Shown: positions 43,468-55,144 of the stretch, one piece after another
Numbering within the stretch: position 1 is the stretch's first letter
How the letters are laid out: each line of letters begins with the position of its first letter
From: Tulasnella sp. 424
Lineage: Eukaryota > Basidiomycota > Agaricomycetes > Cantharellales > Tulasnellaceae
DNA length: 64,000 bases
Direction of reading: 5' to 3'
NCBI GenBank assembly: GCA_019633425.1
Contig: WSUB01000204.1
Coordinates: 1-64,000 of the forward strand
Translations under genes and position numbers: made by a program
The notes under the pieces: generated by a model
Told to the model about the DNA's origin: nothing
Seen by the model: the letters and a program-made list of their open reading frames with translations, nothing else
The model's database searches: none

Positions 43468-45490
43468 CCTTTGTGGCAAGCGCTGGGGTCGGAATTTAGG
43501 TCGTTCTATGGTTACCTTACTGTACATTTTCATGGCCATTGCACGATCTGAACTCTCACTAGCAAGATTAACATTTCCTCTCTATTCGACGTTTAATGCA
43601 TTGCTATTACTGCTAGCCGTGTCACTTAACTTCGACCAAGTGTCGACTCGCGTCTAGCTGTCTTTCCCATCGCACGCTCAGTCTTCAATCAGTCTCTCTC
43701 TGGAGCGTCAGCAGCTGCAGGCGCCCACTCGACGTCATTCCTCACAGCCCAGGCGTGCCGGAACCTAGCCTGGGTCTTCGGGTTGCAAGTCTGAATCTCC
43801 TTCTTTGCGGTCTATTACTTGAATGAGTATACAATGGTATTATGGGCCATCCTCCAGAGAAAGGGCGCTTACCGCTAACCAACGATCGATCGTCTCCTTG
43901 TCCCTTCCGGACTGGACCAAGAGACTCCCAAGGGATTGAACTATACGGGAAGCGTTCAGTGCGAACAGTTCGCCAACCTGCTTCCATGGAGTTTCTGGAG
44001 TGTCTGCGATGTGGCGATCAAAACAATGGTATCATCGTTCAAGGTCCTTTCGGAGAGACCCGTACGTACCCTCCTTCCAGGGGCCAATAGGACAGTAAAC
44101 GTCCTTCTGTCCAAGATACGTGAAAAACTCGTTTTTCTTTAGGTTTGGCTGTAATTCGTTAATAGTATTTACGCCACTGCGACCTTGCTGCCTACACAAC
44201 CTCGGCGACGTCAACTCCGCTCACAACTACAATCATGGTTTCGCTCCACTCACAGCATCTCTTCCCGAGTTTGAGTAAAGATTGCATGCATCGCACACCA
44301 TCCTTCTTGTCCTTCCTCCACGCAGGGCAATTGTTCGTAGTTTTCGGTGTGGAGATACATATCCCCCACGCTCCAGAGGAACACTCCGCCAGGCTTCAGA
44401 ATTCGGGCCACGTCGCGGACAAACTGGTCTTGGTCTCGAATACCGGCGCTAACTGAGCGGGCGTGGACGACGTCAAATTGCTAAGAAGAGACAGTTTCGG
44501 TTTGTGGGACGAGACTCTAGACGGATTGAAGGGCGCAGGCTTACCTCCGCAAAGTCCGCGAACCCGTCGTTGGCATCTCGGGATTCAAATTTACAGTTTG
44601 GAGGGGTGTTCCTGAAGAGGGGAGAGTGGTGTGTGATCGCATTCCGATGTCTCCGGCTTTCCAACTCACGGGTCTGCGGGAACTAGAGTCAGGTCAACAC
44701 CTATGACTTCGGCGTTGGGGAACTCTAGTGCCATGGATTCGGCCCTAGCGAAAGAGAATCTTAACTCAAGGCTTCGGCCACCTTTATCGGAAGTGTGGTC
44801 CTACCATATTCCTGATCCAGTACCGATGTCCAACACCATAGGGTTTGCGTCCTTCCTTGAAGCTAACCTCGCCTTGACGAGCTCCGGAGCGGCGTACAGA
44901 GAGCCGAGAGCAATTCGCAGCGCTGTATGCTGGAAGTCAAGTCGGCCACGCTCAGTGGTGTTCTCTATTGTGGGGAGATTGTAGATGGCGTTAAAGGTAG
45001 GAGCGGGTTGAGGCTTCTCTGAGGGAAACTAGAAGGAAGAGTAAAGAGAGACCGGTTAATTGGGCACTTTGTGAAGGGGAGTCTCGACTCACAGAAGAAG
45101 TAGCGTTGACTGGATAAGAACGTCCATGAGTTAAGGTGCCACGATTAGAAGAGAACGACTATACCGTTGACGAACCATTGTTGGTAGAAGCCATCGAGAC
45201 CGAGGTAAAGCTGGGGTAAAGGGGTAAAAAATGAGGACCTTATATACCAAAGTGTCAGTCTCTCAGTTTCGTGATACTTGATGGGAGAAGATTGTGCCTC
45301 GTTGGCTGCCCCTTTTGACAAAGGCGGCGTTAGTCACGGGTTTCCGGATGCCGAACTACCGGGCCCCTGATCCACGACTCCACGGACTCGATCCAGTGGT
45401 ATTGGATGATGTCCCTGGACGAAAAGCATGCTGCCATGGGATAGTTAGCCGTTGGATGAAGCCGGTCTCAATTGCCCGCTTAATCACGTG
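42713..45490. repeat. LtrA 3' part + methyltransferase block, copy 1
   Basis: From the LtrA-like exon end near 42713 (TTCGGCCTTAACGCG) to the region beyond the methyltransferase start, the sequence matches 45617 to about 48130 (CTCGGTCTTAACGCG onward, ending near CACGTGAT in both). It shows the two genes were duplicated together. Confidence 0.8.
43689..45194 (-). CDS. SAM-dependent methyltransferase, copy 1
   Basis: Class I methyltransferase of small molecules by fold. Start 45194 (MASTNN). An exon gives FPSEKPQPAPTFNAIYNLPT. The SAM-binding motif I is VLDIGTGSGIWAMSMALEFP followed by EVIGVDLTLVP; the core continues with FDVVHARSV and ILKPGGVFLWSVGDMYLHTE. Later exons carry KKNEFFTYLGQKDVYCPIG and the C-terminal WAVRNDVEWAPAAADAPERD with stop at 43689. 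About nine exons. The first donor is probably GTTCGT directly after ATG..AAT G. No substrate-specific residue is visible. It lies among transporter and LtrA-like genes but is oriented against them, so it does not form an obvious cluster. Confidence 0.85.
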
Positions 45491-46283
45491 ATGTATGCTA
45501 CAGGGGATGGATGCCACGAGGTTGGAAGTCAATCAACTGAAAGTCACCCCTAAGCCTCTCCAACGTCCAAACAGGTTAGAGCATGGTCTAATTTTCCATT
45601 AATAAATAGCGTATTAATTCAGAGCAAACTCGGTCTTAACGCGTAAATAAGCTTGCTTCCCCCCAGCGCCGATCCAGAAATTGACCCGGGGCTTCGAGGA
45701 GAAGGCCTGGTGAAGCAGAACTCTCGAGGATGTGAGGTGGTTTCAATTACTGTGGGGTCTGTGAACCGCATCTTTCTTCATGGGTTAGTACCTGGGTTCG
45801 AGAACTCCAGGAGCTCGAGAACGGTTAACTTAATCTGAACTCCTGTGCAGGAATGATCTCGCTCGGGGGGGGGGGGGGGGTTCCGCGTCAAAACGAACGC
45901 ACAATTCGGATGCGTCTTTCCCTCGCTAACAACCTCAATTCGCTCGAATTGCTCGGGGGTCACCACTTCCTTTACTGTTTTTACCCTTGCCGTGAATGTT
46001 TACGGGGCGAGCATTAAGGAAGAGTTCTCAAGGGAGAACACAGGGCAGTACGAATTGAGACCCGTAGATGGGTGATTCTGTCATGGGATTCTAAGTTTCG
46101 CGACAAGGGCTGGGATCGGAATTCAGATCGTTCCATTGTACGATTCGAACTTTCGCTACTTAGATGACTATAAGTTCTTTCTATCGATGCTTTATACGTT
46201 GCTACTACTGCTAGTCGCGTCGCTTAACTTCGACCGAGAGTCGCCGTGAGCTGTCTTTCCATCGCACGTTCAGAACTCTTCAA
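45195..46283. other. Spacer with LtrA-like fragment and a poly-G run
   Basis: Holds the 5' flank of methyltransferase 1, the decayed LtrA-like fragment 45617-46094, and a run of 16 G at 45865-45880. No intact gene. Confidence 0.75.
45617..46094 (+). pseudogene. LtrA-like 3' fragment, copy D
   Basis: Aligns with 42713-43467 of copy C but with large internal losses. It keeps the exon end LNA.., the region after GGTTT (CGCATCTTTCTTCATGGGTTA), the LSLANNLNSLELL-type segment and the ending TVMGF with TAA at 46092-46094. Reading frames are broken by indels and by a 16-base G run inside the segment. This is the left edge of the second LtrA+methyltransferase block. Confidence 0.85.
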
Positions 46284-47780
46284 TCAGCCTTTGCCGCATC
46301 TGCAGCTGCAGGCGTCCACTCAACATCGTTCCTCACAGCCCACACGTGTCGGAACATGGCCTGGGTCTTCGGGTTGCACGTTTGAAGCTCCTCTTTTACG
46401 ACCTACAGATCGAATGAGTAACTATGACGGTACGTGCCACCCTCCAAAGAAAGAAAGCTTACTGTCAGCCAGCGATCAATCGTCTCCTTGTCCCGTCCGG
46501 CCTGGACCAAGAGGTTGGCAAGGAATTCGACTATACGACCCGTATTAAGTGCAAACAGTTCACCGACTCGCTTCCACGGAGTTTCTGGAGTATCTGTAGC
46601 GTTACGGCCGAGGTATCATTAAACTTGGTGCTGTGGGGGAGGGCCCATGTCCACGTACCCTCCTTCCAAGCGCCGACAGGACAATATACGTCCTTCTGTC
46701 CAGAATGAGTGAAAAACTCGCTTTTCTTCAACATTGGCTGGAATTCATTGATAATATTTATATCGCGCCCTTGCTTGCTGCGTAATTCACAGGCTTCAGC
46801 TTAACTCACAACTAGGATCGTGGTTCACTACACTCACATCATCTCTTCTTGGATCTGAGTAAAGATCGTATGCATCGCACACCATCCTTCTTGTCCTTCC
46901 TCAACGCAGGGGAGTCGTTCGTAGTTCTCGGTGTGGAGAAACATATCCCCAACACTCCACAGGAGCACACCGCCAGGCTTCAAAATTCGGGCCAGGTCGC
47001 GAACAAACTGGTCTTGGTCTCGAATACCCCCATTTACTGAACGGGCGTGAACGACGTCAAATTGCTAAGAAGAGATCGTTTCGGTTTGTGGGACGAAACT
47101 CTAAGCGAGTTGGAGGGGGACGTGCTTACACCGGCGAAGTCGGGGAATCCATCGTTGGCGTCTCGGTATTCAAATTTACAGTTCGGGGGCGTGTTCCTGA
47201 GGAAGGGAGGGTTATATGCTACTCCATTCCAATGTCCTAGACTGTAGAACTTACGAGTCTGAGGGAACTAGGGTCAGGTCGACACCTATGACTTCGGCGT
47301 TGGGGAACTCTCGAGCCATGGATTTGGCCCTGCCGAAAGGGAGAATTAATCCAGTGTGTCCACAAACACGTGTATCGGAAGAGAAATTATCCTACCATAT
47401 CCCAGATCCGGTACCGATGTCCAGCACCATAGGTTTCGGGCCTGTCCCGGAAGCTAACCTTGCCTTGACGAGGTCTGGAGCGGCGTAAATAGAGCCCAGA
47501 GCAAGACTGAGTGCCGTATGTTGAAAGTCCAGTCGGTCACGTTCTGTCACGTTCTCTATTGTAGGAAGATGGTAGATGGCATTGTGGGTCGGAGTGGGTT
47601 GAGGCTTCTCTGAGGGAAACTAAAAGGGTCAATAAAGGCAGGTGTGAATTTGGCACTCTGCAAGGAAGCTCCCGACTAACAGGAGTAGCGGTGACTAAAA
47701 CAGAAACATGCCATAAGTCAATGTGTCCCATTACACGAGAGCGACGATGCCTTTTACGGACCATTGTCAGTGGAAGCCAT
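46284..47780 (-). CDS. SAM-dependent methyltransferase, copy 2
   Basis: Paralogue of the methyltransferase at 43689-45194 with the same exon order: MASTDN, FPSEKPQPTPTHNAIYHLPT, VLDIGTGSGIW split by an intron before AKSMAREFPN, EVIGVDLTLVP, FDVVHARSV-type, ILKPGGVLLWSVGDMFLHTE, and ending EWTPAAADAAKAD with stop at 46284. If the first intron is not recognised, translation hits a TAA at once; the paralogue shows that the donor GTCCGT after ATG..AAT G is needed. Splice signals look weaker than in copy 1, so it may be a decaying copy, but I saw no clear break in later exons. Confidence 0.72.
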
Positions 47781-49818
47781 CGTGGCGAGGACAGAGCGGG
47801 AGTAAGGGGTAAAAAAGACTGGTAAACTGAGTCCTTCATATACCAAGCGTCAGGTCTCTATTTTGCGTTATATCAGATTGTGCCTTGATGGCTGCACCGT
47901 AATTCGGAGACCCCTTTTGACAACGCGGCGTTATTCACCAGTTTCCTGCAGATGCCGTATCTCCAACGCCCAATACTCGATCCCTGAGCCAGGGTTATCT
48001 TGCAAACTAAGTCAAATGAACTGATGTCCCTGCTTGATTTACGCACGTCGCGTGGGGCATTGCCGAATTGGGTCCTTGGAGCTTGATGGAGCCTCGCCGG
48101 GTTTCGTTGCCCGCTTGGTCACGTGATTAATGAATCGTCGCCCGCCGCAAGACATATACGTTAAGATCCGTGACTAGTAATGAAGGTCGCACTGCCTCAG
48201 ACTTCTAACAATGTAAAAATGATAAAGCTTTCATCTTGGAAGCTCCATTTACTACTGCTGTTGTAACCTTCGTGAACGGATCATGTCCCACGTTGGGTCA
48301 GCCCCACTTGCCAAATGGACGGCTTGGCGGACCGATCCGAGTTAGCTAAAAGCACAGCATGCGAGCTGAATAATAGCACTCGCTTTTTTAGAAAGTCCTT
48401 TCCCTTGTTTATAAGCTGATCCTCCGCTGCCGGCTCGTTCTGCTCTCCCCTAGCCGCCAGCCGGTATGTCTAACTCGGCAGATGTGTTAAGGATATAGAT
48501 CGTCAACCGAGTGCTTCCGAGTCCTTAGGTAGGAGGCACAATTCCGTGATACAGTGTCCCAGTTGCAATGTTTTCGGCGATCCTTGAGCTGTTGAGTTAC
48601 TGGTAGTCGGAGGAACCCGTAGCTCGGCTACGGACTACTCAAACCTCCGCCGGAAGAAAAAAGCACCTCGAAGAATGAGTTTAAACACTCAAAAAATTGG
48701 AATAAATATCACAGGTAAGCGTTGGTTTCCCAAGGCAGCCAGACCGGGCTGCGGTTCCCTCAGCCGAAACGGGAAATCCGAGATGAGAGAAGTCTTAAGC
48801 CTCGAGTCTTTGCTGGAGAGCAAACGGCGCCTTCAAGCTGTCCCAGGGCTCCTCCATGGAGGAGGTCTGGACAGATGTGAACTCACTCAGCGCACATGTT
48901 TCCGGGAAAATAAATTCACCTCCATCACGCGCGGCAACGTACTCGGCGTCAACGTTAACTAAACATTCGGTTGCTCGAGTACGTTTTAGACGGTTCGCAG
49001 TTACGCACCACCAGAAGAGATACCGAGACGAGAACCCAGCCAGTCTGATGGCAACAACGCATGGGGTGGAGGTTGGTTCGGAGCACGAATGCATGAGAAT
49101 TGTGTCGTCATTCCGAATTCGAGAACCCATCTCTCGGTCTCATAACGACGAACTCAACTTTTCTGCAAGAGGAGCCTCCTTCGACCTCCCAACCTCTGGC
49201 GGAAGCTGCAACCATCGCATCCCGAACTGGTTTTTTAGGCCCCCTTGTGGCCCCGTTCCTTCTTGGAAACTCTGCGGAATCAAAGCTCAACCATGTATTG
49301 AACACGAAGCCGGGCGGACTTCTTGAACGCCCAAAACGTGCTTCGATGGTATTAGCAACTGGTCTTGGCGGGCTTCGATTCCATTATTGCCCTTGGTTTT
49401 CTCCAGCCAGTTCTATCCTAACTCGGGGTCTCAAAGATCTTTTGAAACATCTGGTTCATAAAATGTCCACTAGTTCTTCGTACTCGACCGGCAGGGAGCA
49501 AATCTGTCTGTCCTGTCCTCGCTCACGTGTTCAAATCTCTGCTGACACAGCTGACGTCGAAATGACGTAGTGCGGTCTCCCTCGTCTACTTGAAATTAGG
49601 CAGTTTCCGTTCAAGAATCTTATTTCAGAGGTACCGTAACATGCCAAAACATCATGTTTGGGTGTAATATCACCACGGGATTTCGACGTTTCTCTGTCGA
49701 GTGGCAGGTTCCCGAGACCGAACGACGCCGGCCACATCGCTACTTTTTTCGCACATCGATTCTACTAAGATTAACCCACATAACCCTTCTCTGACATATC
49801 CTTTGCACTTGAAAGACG
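47781..49818. other. Long gene-less stretch
   Basis: About 2 kb without a supported gene. To about 48130 it is the duplicated 5' flank of methyltransferase 2. After that several open frames of 60-150 codons exist (for example 48856-49326 plus), but none shows a domain, a signal peptide or convincing splice sites. A hairpin occurs at 48617-48633. Confidence 0.55.
48617..48633. other. Perfect 7-bp hairpin CCGTAGC-TCG-GCTACGG
   Basis: The inner stem of seven pairs around a TCG loop is flanked by a further pair of complementary arms, CGGAGG (48609-48614) and CCTCCG (48644-48649), giving a possible two-step cruciform. No coding context; role unknown. Confidence 0.55.
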
Positions 49819-51032
49819 ATGGTACGAATTTTTCACGCTGGAGAACTGTTCAACACCCTAACTAATCGTTCGGCCGATTTTCCAACATCGACTACCATAA
49901 CCCCTTCCCTCAGCTTGGTGTTCCCGAAAACAATCAAATCCATGTATCCACTGCGTTCTTCCCAGCAGCAATCCTTCCTGGCGTTGCCGCGGGTCAACAA
50001 TGTGATATCGTCGTTCATTCAAGGTTCGTCGATACAATTGAATTTCGAACTGGACGACGCTCACGGTAGAAGTGCGACCCATCACTAGTGACTCTGTTTT
50101 CTTCTACTGCCACCGGTCCATCTTGCGATCCAAATCATCTAACAACTTTGGCGACCTCCTGCTCAACCAGAGCACCCACACGAGTCTTCACCCAGCACCT
50201 GCGCCCGGCCCTGTCTCTCCAACGGTCGCTACTCGCTCCATTTCAGACGGGACGACATCTCACGAGATTCAACGACTCACCCTCCCAAGGTCATTATCCA
50301 CGGGGACCGATCAGGGGCACCCCGAGATCCTGTGGGTTCCAGAGAGCTCCAGAACAATCAACATCGTTCTTCACGAGTTTTATGGCATGTACGTCTCATT
50401 CACCTCCACGGCGCGTGCACTCAACGATGAACCCAGCTGAACCTCACCCACCCAGACCCTTTGAACGGTATGGCCCCGACCTCGACACGCTCTCGAGTGC
50501 TCTGGACGCGTTGAAGAAGTATGGTCGCTCAGTGACTGATCAGACTTCGGAGATGCGGTCCGCGCTACTTCGATGGGTTGACAAGCATCCCATTCGCGTG
50601 TACGCCATCGGTGCTGCACATACAATGGATTCGCTCTGCATGGAAGCGAGCGAACACACCCTTTCCGTCCCATTATCCATGGTCTCGGAGGCAGACGCTT
50701 ACGGAATGGGGGCGCTGTACCTCCGGCGGCTTTTCTTCCTGCATATGGGGCGCGCGGATGCATTAAAGCGGATACTCACACTGCCGCCGATGGAGGCGCC
50801 CTTGGTGCCTGGCTGCCCAGTAGACCATGAAGCCAATTTACGATTGAATTGGAGAGCGGCGGAGGGCGATTTAATGATGACTAGTCTACCAGAGAGCGTC
50901 TCTCCTGGGCAAATAATGACTGCGTTCGGGAGCGTCGTTGCTGAACTGACGTGCGTTGCGTGTCGGGCGGTTCTACAGGAACGTATCAGTACTGTTATCC
51001 TAAAGTGGAGTCAAGTGAAACGGACCATATAA
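49819..51032 (+). CDS. BTB/POZ-domain protein, copy 1
   Basis: The likely start is the ATG at 49819, immediately followed by a GTACGA donor, so the first coding exon is only the start codon. The next exon, after CCCTCAG, gives LGVPENNQIHVSTAFFPAAI, then LPGVAAGQQCDIVVHSR. The following exon holds the BTB core (DSVFFYCHRSILRSKSSNNF, then FGDLL) and ESSRTINIVLHEFYGM. A last exon gives a helical region (YGPDLDTLSSALDALKKYGR, LYLRRLFFLHMGRADALKRI) and ends WSQVKRTI. It is a fungal family whose proteins pair through the BTB fold. Paralogue at 52122-53209. Partner and function are not known. Confidence 0.8.
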
Positions 51033-52121
51033 CGCTGCCATGCGCTCTGGCTTTCCGTCGTGTATCTACATTTTTGCTAGCGTTTCGTTCATGTAAGGCA
51101 CAAGTCTTAGCGAGGGGTTGGTTTAGCGTAATCACGTAAGCCGCTTCCCAAAGGGTTTTCAGATAAACAAACAAAGCCACATGCAAAATCACCCCAACCC
51201 TCGCCTCTCAACTGGCCCGTTATCCTCCCCGCTGCCACTCTGAAGTCTGAACTACTCCCAATTACGGATGAATAAACGGACATGTCCATGAGCATATGCT
51301 GTTGTAGCTTGAGGGTCCAACCACCTGCCATAGCGGAGATTACATCTTGCACTTGGAGCGAAGTAGGTCTCGATCCAGCCACAATCAAGAATTTGACAAA
51401 TGTTCCTGTTCCTGCAGATCGCCCTTAATATCACTACTTCGGTCCATTGATACCCGTTAGGACCGACGTCACTGCCGGCGGTTTGTTTTGAGGTTCCACC
51501 GGCCCCACCTCGGTGCACCATAGCCGAGCCAGCCATCAAACGCCAAACCATGGAGCGAAAATCTCATCCGGGTCCGAGGTGGAGGCGATCAAACAGCCTC
51601 ATTTCAGGAGCTCGGTAGTGCCGGACTGGGGGGCGGCACGACTCCCAACCACCCTTTTGGTCGGGCCGCGCAGCGCCTTCAGAAACACTGCCGAAAGAAT
51701 CATTTCGGCTAGCATATGCGTACTGCGGGCGACGTTTTGAAACAGTTCTTTCAAGGATATGTTCAATTTTGGGCTTTCCGCAGCATTCCGTGTGGGCGTG
51801 CTTCCCTGGGCGACTGTAGGATAATGGTTTGAGCGAGTCGAACACGTTGAATTGTTAACCCTCGGCTGCAAAAAAACGTCTCATCAGATCCCTTGGGCTT
51901 AGGTGTCCTCTGGTGGAGGGTTGTGCCAAGATCCGCCGGCCGGCAAGCCGTCCAGACCGACAATATGAGTGACAATGGAGTTATATACTGGCTGTGCGAG
52001 TGGACCGAACTGTCCTTAAGCCTAGGTCGCTTCACTTCCAGATGGTATGTGTGTTATCCTTACACCTCAGAGCAGTTTTAATAGTTCACCGTTACTCCAG
52101 CAGACGCCCATTATTCCCTCC
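51033..52121. other. Gene-less stretch between BTB genes
   Basis: No supported gene on either strand; several short open frames overlap each other. Probably intergenic with decayed sequence. Confidence 0.5.
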
Positions 52122-53209
52122 ATGACTGAAGCAACAGAAATTGAAGTAACGGAAATCCACGTCTCTACTACCTTCTTTCCTGCGGCGGTTCTTCCCGGCG
52201 TCGAACCAGGAACACGATGCGATCTTGTTGTACAGACGAGGTAGGTTTTTGTAACATTTTGCTCTCCCTACGCTAGCAGCTGACATGAGCACGGGCTCGG
52301 AGTGATTTTGTGTTTTTCTACTGCCACAGAGCAATTCTCCTGGCAAAGTCTTCAAGTAACTTTGGGTCCCTGATTCCCAACACTCCCATCGGGCAAGCTA
52401 CGGTTGCAACCGTTTGTCACCCGACAGCGGAAGGTCAAGAAGCTTTGTTGCAGCCTGGTTCTGGTCCTCCCCAGACGCCGGGACCGGAACTCTTACCACT
52501 GTGGGCTATAACTGTACCCGAAACCTCCACTGCATTCAACATCGTCCTCCACGTCATCTATGGCTTGTAAGCATAGATATTTATTTCTACTCGCTCTGTT
52601 GAATCACATATGCTCTGACCGTATTGGATCAGGTCATTTCATCGATATGGACCGACATTGGCCGTCATCTCAGAGGCGATGGCAGCCCTGTCCAAATATG
52701 GAGCGCCTCATCTGCAAACCAAGTCGGAGATCTATACTTTTCTCTTCAAGAAGATCGACAAGGAACCCCTTCAAGTGTATGCCGTTGCTGCGTCTGCGCT
52801 CATCGAGGAAATTTGCGTCGCGGCTAGCGAGAGAACGCTTGGGCTCTCGCTTTCGAATTTGTCCGAAGCCGATGCTATTTTGATGGGGCCCCTTTATTTA
52901 CGCCGTCTGTTTTTCCTCCACCTCGGAAGGACAGGCGCGTTGCAGAGGGTGATTAACGCCCCCCCGGAAGGCCATGAAGAAGGCCCAGGTTGCTCCGAGG
53001 CTCAAAGACAACATCTTGGAGCGTTGTGGAAAGCCGGCAAGGCGACCCTTCTCATGAAGGAATTTCCACAGAACGTCTCCGTTCAGGACCTTGTTTTGAT
53101 CTTCGGTGCTTTAATCGGAGAGACGAGATGCCTCAAATGCAGAGCGCAGATACAAGCAAGGATCGGCCAGCTGGTGCAGGACTGGAGTCGGGTGAAGCGG
53201 ACCATTTGA
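52122..53209 (+). CDS. BTB/POZ-domain protein, copy 2
   Basis: Start MTEATEIEVTEIHVSTTFFP, then AAVLPGVEPGTRCDLVVQTR, donor GTAGGT. The second exon resumes SDFVFFYCHRAILLAKSSSN, then FGSLIPNTPIGQATVATV and VPETSTAFNIVLHVIYGL. The third gives SFHRYGPTLAVISEAMAALS, then KYGAPHLQTKSEIYTFL, LYLRRLFFLHLGRTGALQR and the shared ending VQDWSRVKRTI. It has a normal coding first exon, unlike copy 1. Same exon order and spacing, so the pair arose by duplication of one gene. Confidence 0.82.
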
Positions 53210-55144
53210 CCGGGAGTGATCATTTGGATTATGTTACAGGGATCGACATTATACCCCCCCTACTCATTTCTATTCTGGCTTATCGATGGAGTCTGTCCGC
53301 ACTCTTCTCGGTACCTCTACAACCTGCGAAGACACCACCGCGTTTCATGCCGAGCCGTCGAGAATTGGATCCGGGACACTAAGTTCGGAGGAGTGAGCCG
53401 AAGCTGGAAAGGGACACGTACGCTCTAACAAGGTAGATTTAAAGCGGTAAGCGGAGGTCTTCTAGTGAATCTTGACGCTCGTGAGGGGGCCGGGAGGGCC
53501 GTGGACGAGACTCTTGACCCGGTAACTACGCGTCACTCATCTTGCCTCTACATCTGATCCAAATTAGCATAAAATGACGCGCGAATCAGTGTTTTTATAG
53601 TGTACACAAAAAAGAACTATTATAATGTACTTTACCGCCTGCAGGAGCATGATGTCGTCGTGTCATGGCTTGGCACGTCCGGGTCCACCTCGGACCTCAG
53701 CGACAAATCCTCCAGAACCGGTCAAGGAAGGCTGGTAGCATCTCGGCGGTGAACTTTCTTTCTTCGGTTCTATTGCTCTTTCTGCCGTAATCACTGATCT
53801 TGCATGCACTGAAGTGTCACGATCCCTAGATGCACCATGGCGACAAATTGAGAGTGGTCGACAGAGAGGGCCACAACCTAATAAATATACAGAAAAAAGC
53901 AAGGTATTATATACTGCTCAGAACTCACCCTCGAAAGTGAAGCTAAGGTATATATCTGACCTACCAAACTACGCGAAGCAACAATGCTGCGGCATCGACG
54001 TGGGCACCGTTTGTATTTTAATCTTAAGGTCAAACGTGCATATATCCGTGATAAAATGTTTGATCATGGAAACAACAATTTATATAGACCCGGAAGCTTC
54101 CGTCGAGGGCTGGGAAAATACAGGAACACAGGATGCGCAGTGATGCGCAGCTGGACCGAGGTCAACCCTGACATGCCGAGCCATGCCGGCAACCACAATC
54201 ACACGCTCCCACAGGCGGTAGAGTACATTATGATAATAGTTCTTTTGTTTGCGTAAGCTATGGAACATGCCATTTCACGCTATTTTGTATGAGATGCAGG
54301 GGTAAGACAATTGATTCGAAGAGACCAGATCAAAGAGTCGAAATCGAACTCTTCCACTGCCCCCGACTTCATCAGGCATGCTCAATTCAAAATGCACTTG
54401 CTCGCTCGCGCGGTGCCTGGTTTTTGCTCGCCAGGGCTTGGGAGCCAGCTTGGTCAGCATCGATGGCGCAACGTAACTTTGGGGTGGTTTCCGCTCGCCC
54501 GCCGACTTTCTACTTCGTTACCTCCGCCATTCCTTCTGATCCCTTCTGCAGTATCAGAAGCTCTAAAACGTAGATAGGACCTGCATCACGCACACCAGGA
54601 GTCTATTCCGCGAAAGTCCGGCCTATATACATGAGGAGGATGGGCGGATGTTGGGCGTTAGGGTCTGTTTTTCGCTCGCTCGCGCCGCGAGCATGGGGGA
54701 GGGGTGCTCGCGGCTCAAAACCGGTGTCATGAGTCCCCCGCTCATCAAAACGGGTGCACCGAACCCCCACAAAACCTGGCGAGCAGACCCTCGTGAGCGG
54801 CCGTAAGCGGCTGCGAGCGAACTCTTCCACTGCCCCCCCGACTTCCGCACGCCAGCATCTCCAAGGTAGATTGTGGTGGATTTGGGCGTTGGAGATGATG
54901 ACCGAGGGTGGAGTCATTGAGGCCGACGGCATCTGCGGTGGTTTTAAAAATAGCCCATGTGCAGATAGGAAGAGCATGTTCGTGGGCTTGGCGCGGGGAT
55001 GATCTCCTGCAGGACTGTGCCGGGTTGCGATCGCCGTTATATCCGCGTGACGTCGCAAAGAACCCTTCCCAGCCCCTTGCGTCTTCCAACATATAAGGTG
55101 TACGGCAGAATTCGAATGGACCTCTCTTGCACAACCCCCTCGCC
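53210..55144. other. Long gene-less stretch with GCTCGC-rich repeat-like segment
   Basis: About 1.9 kb without a supported gene. 53560-54270 is AT-rich. 54345-54845 looks like a small repeat element (listed separately). The last 200 bp are the 5' flank of MFS copy 2. Confidence 0.55.
54345..54845. repeat. Possible small mobile element bounded by 26-28 bp direct repeats
   Basis: The sequence CGAACTCTTCCACTGCCCCC followed by GACTTC occurs at 54345-54370 and again, with two extra C, at 54818-54845. Between them are GCTCGCTCGCGC-type segments at about 54401 and 54667, and TGCTCGCCAGG (54426) facing its inverted form CCTGGCGAGCA (54773), so internal arms can pair. Termini of a non-autonomous element or a local rearrangement are both possible. 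No coding capacity. Confidence 0.4.

Larger units (their letters stand above)
45617..48130. repeat. LtrA 3' part + methyltransferase block, copy 2
   Basis: Paralogous to 42713-45490. The methyltransferase exons, introns and 5' flank (for example GAGGCTTCTCTGAGGGAAAC before the first coding exon in both) align throughout, with about 2.5 kb in total. Confidence 0.8.

Noticed and set aside
48856..49570. Overlapping 156-codon frames
   Set aside because: Two frames overlap on the same strand without splice signals, and neither resembles any family.
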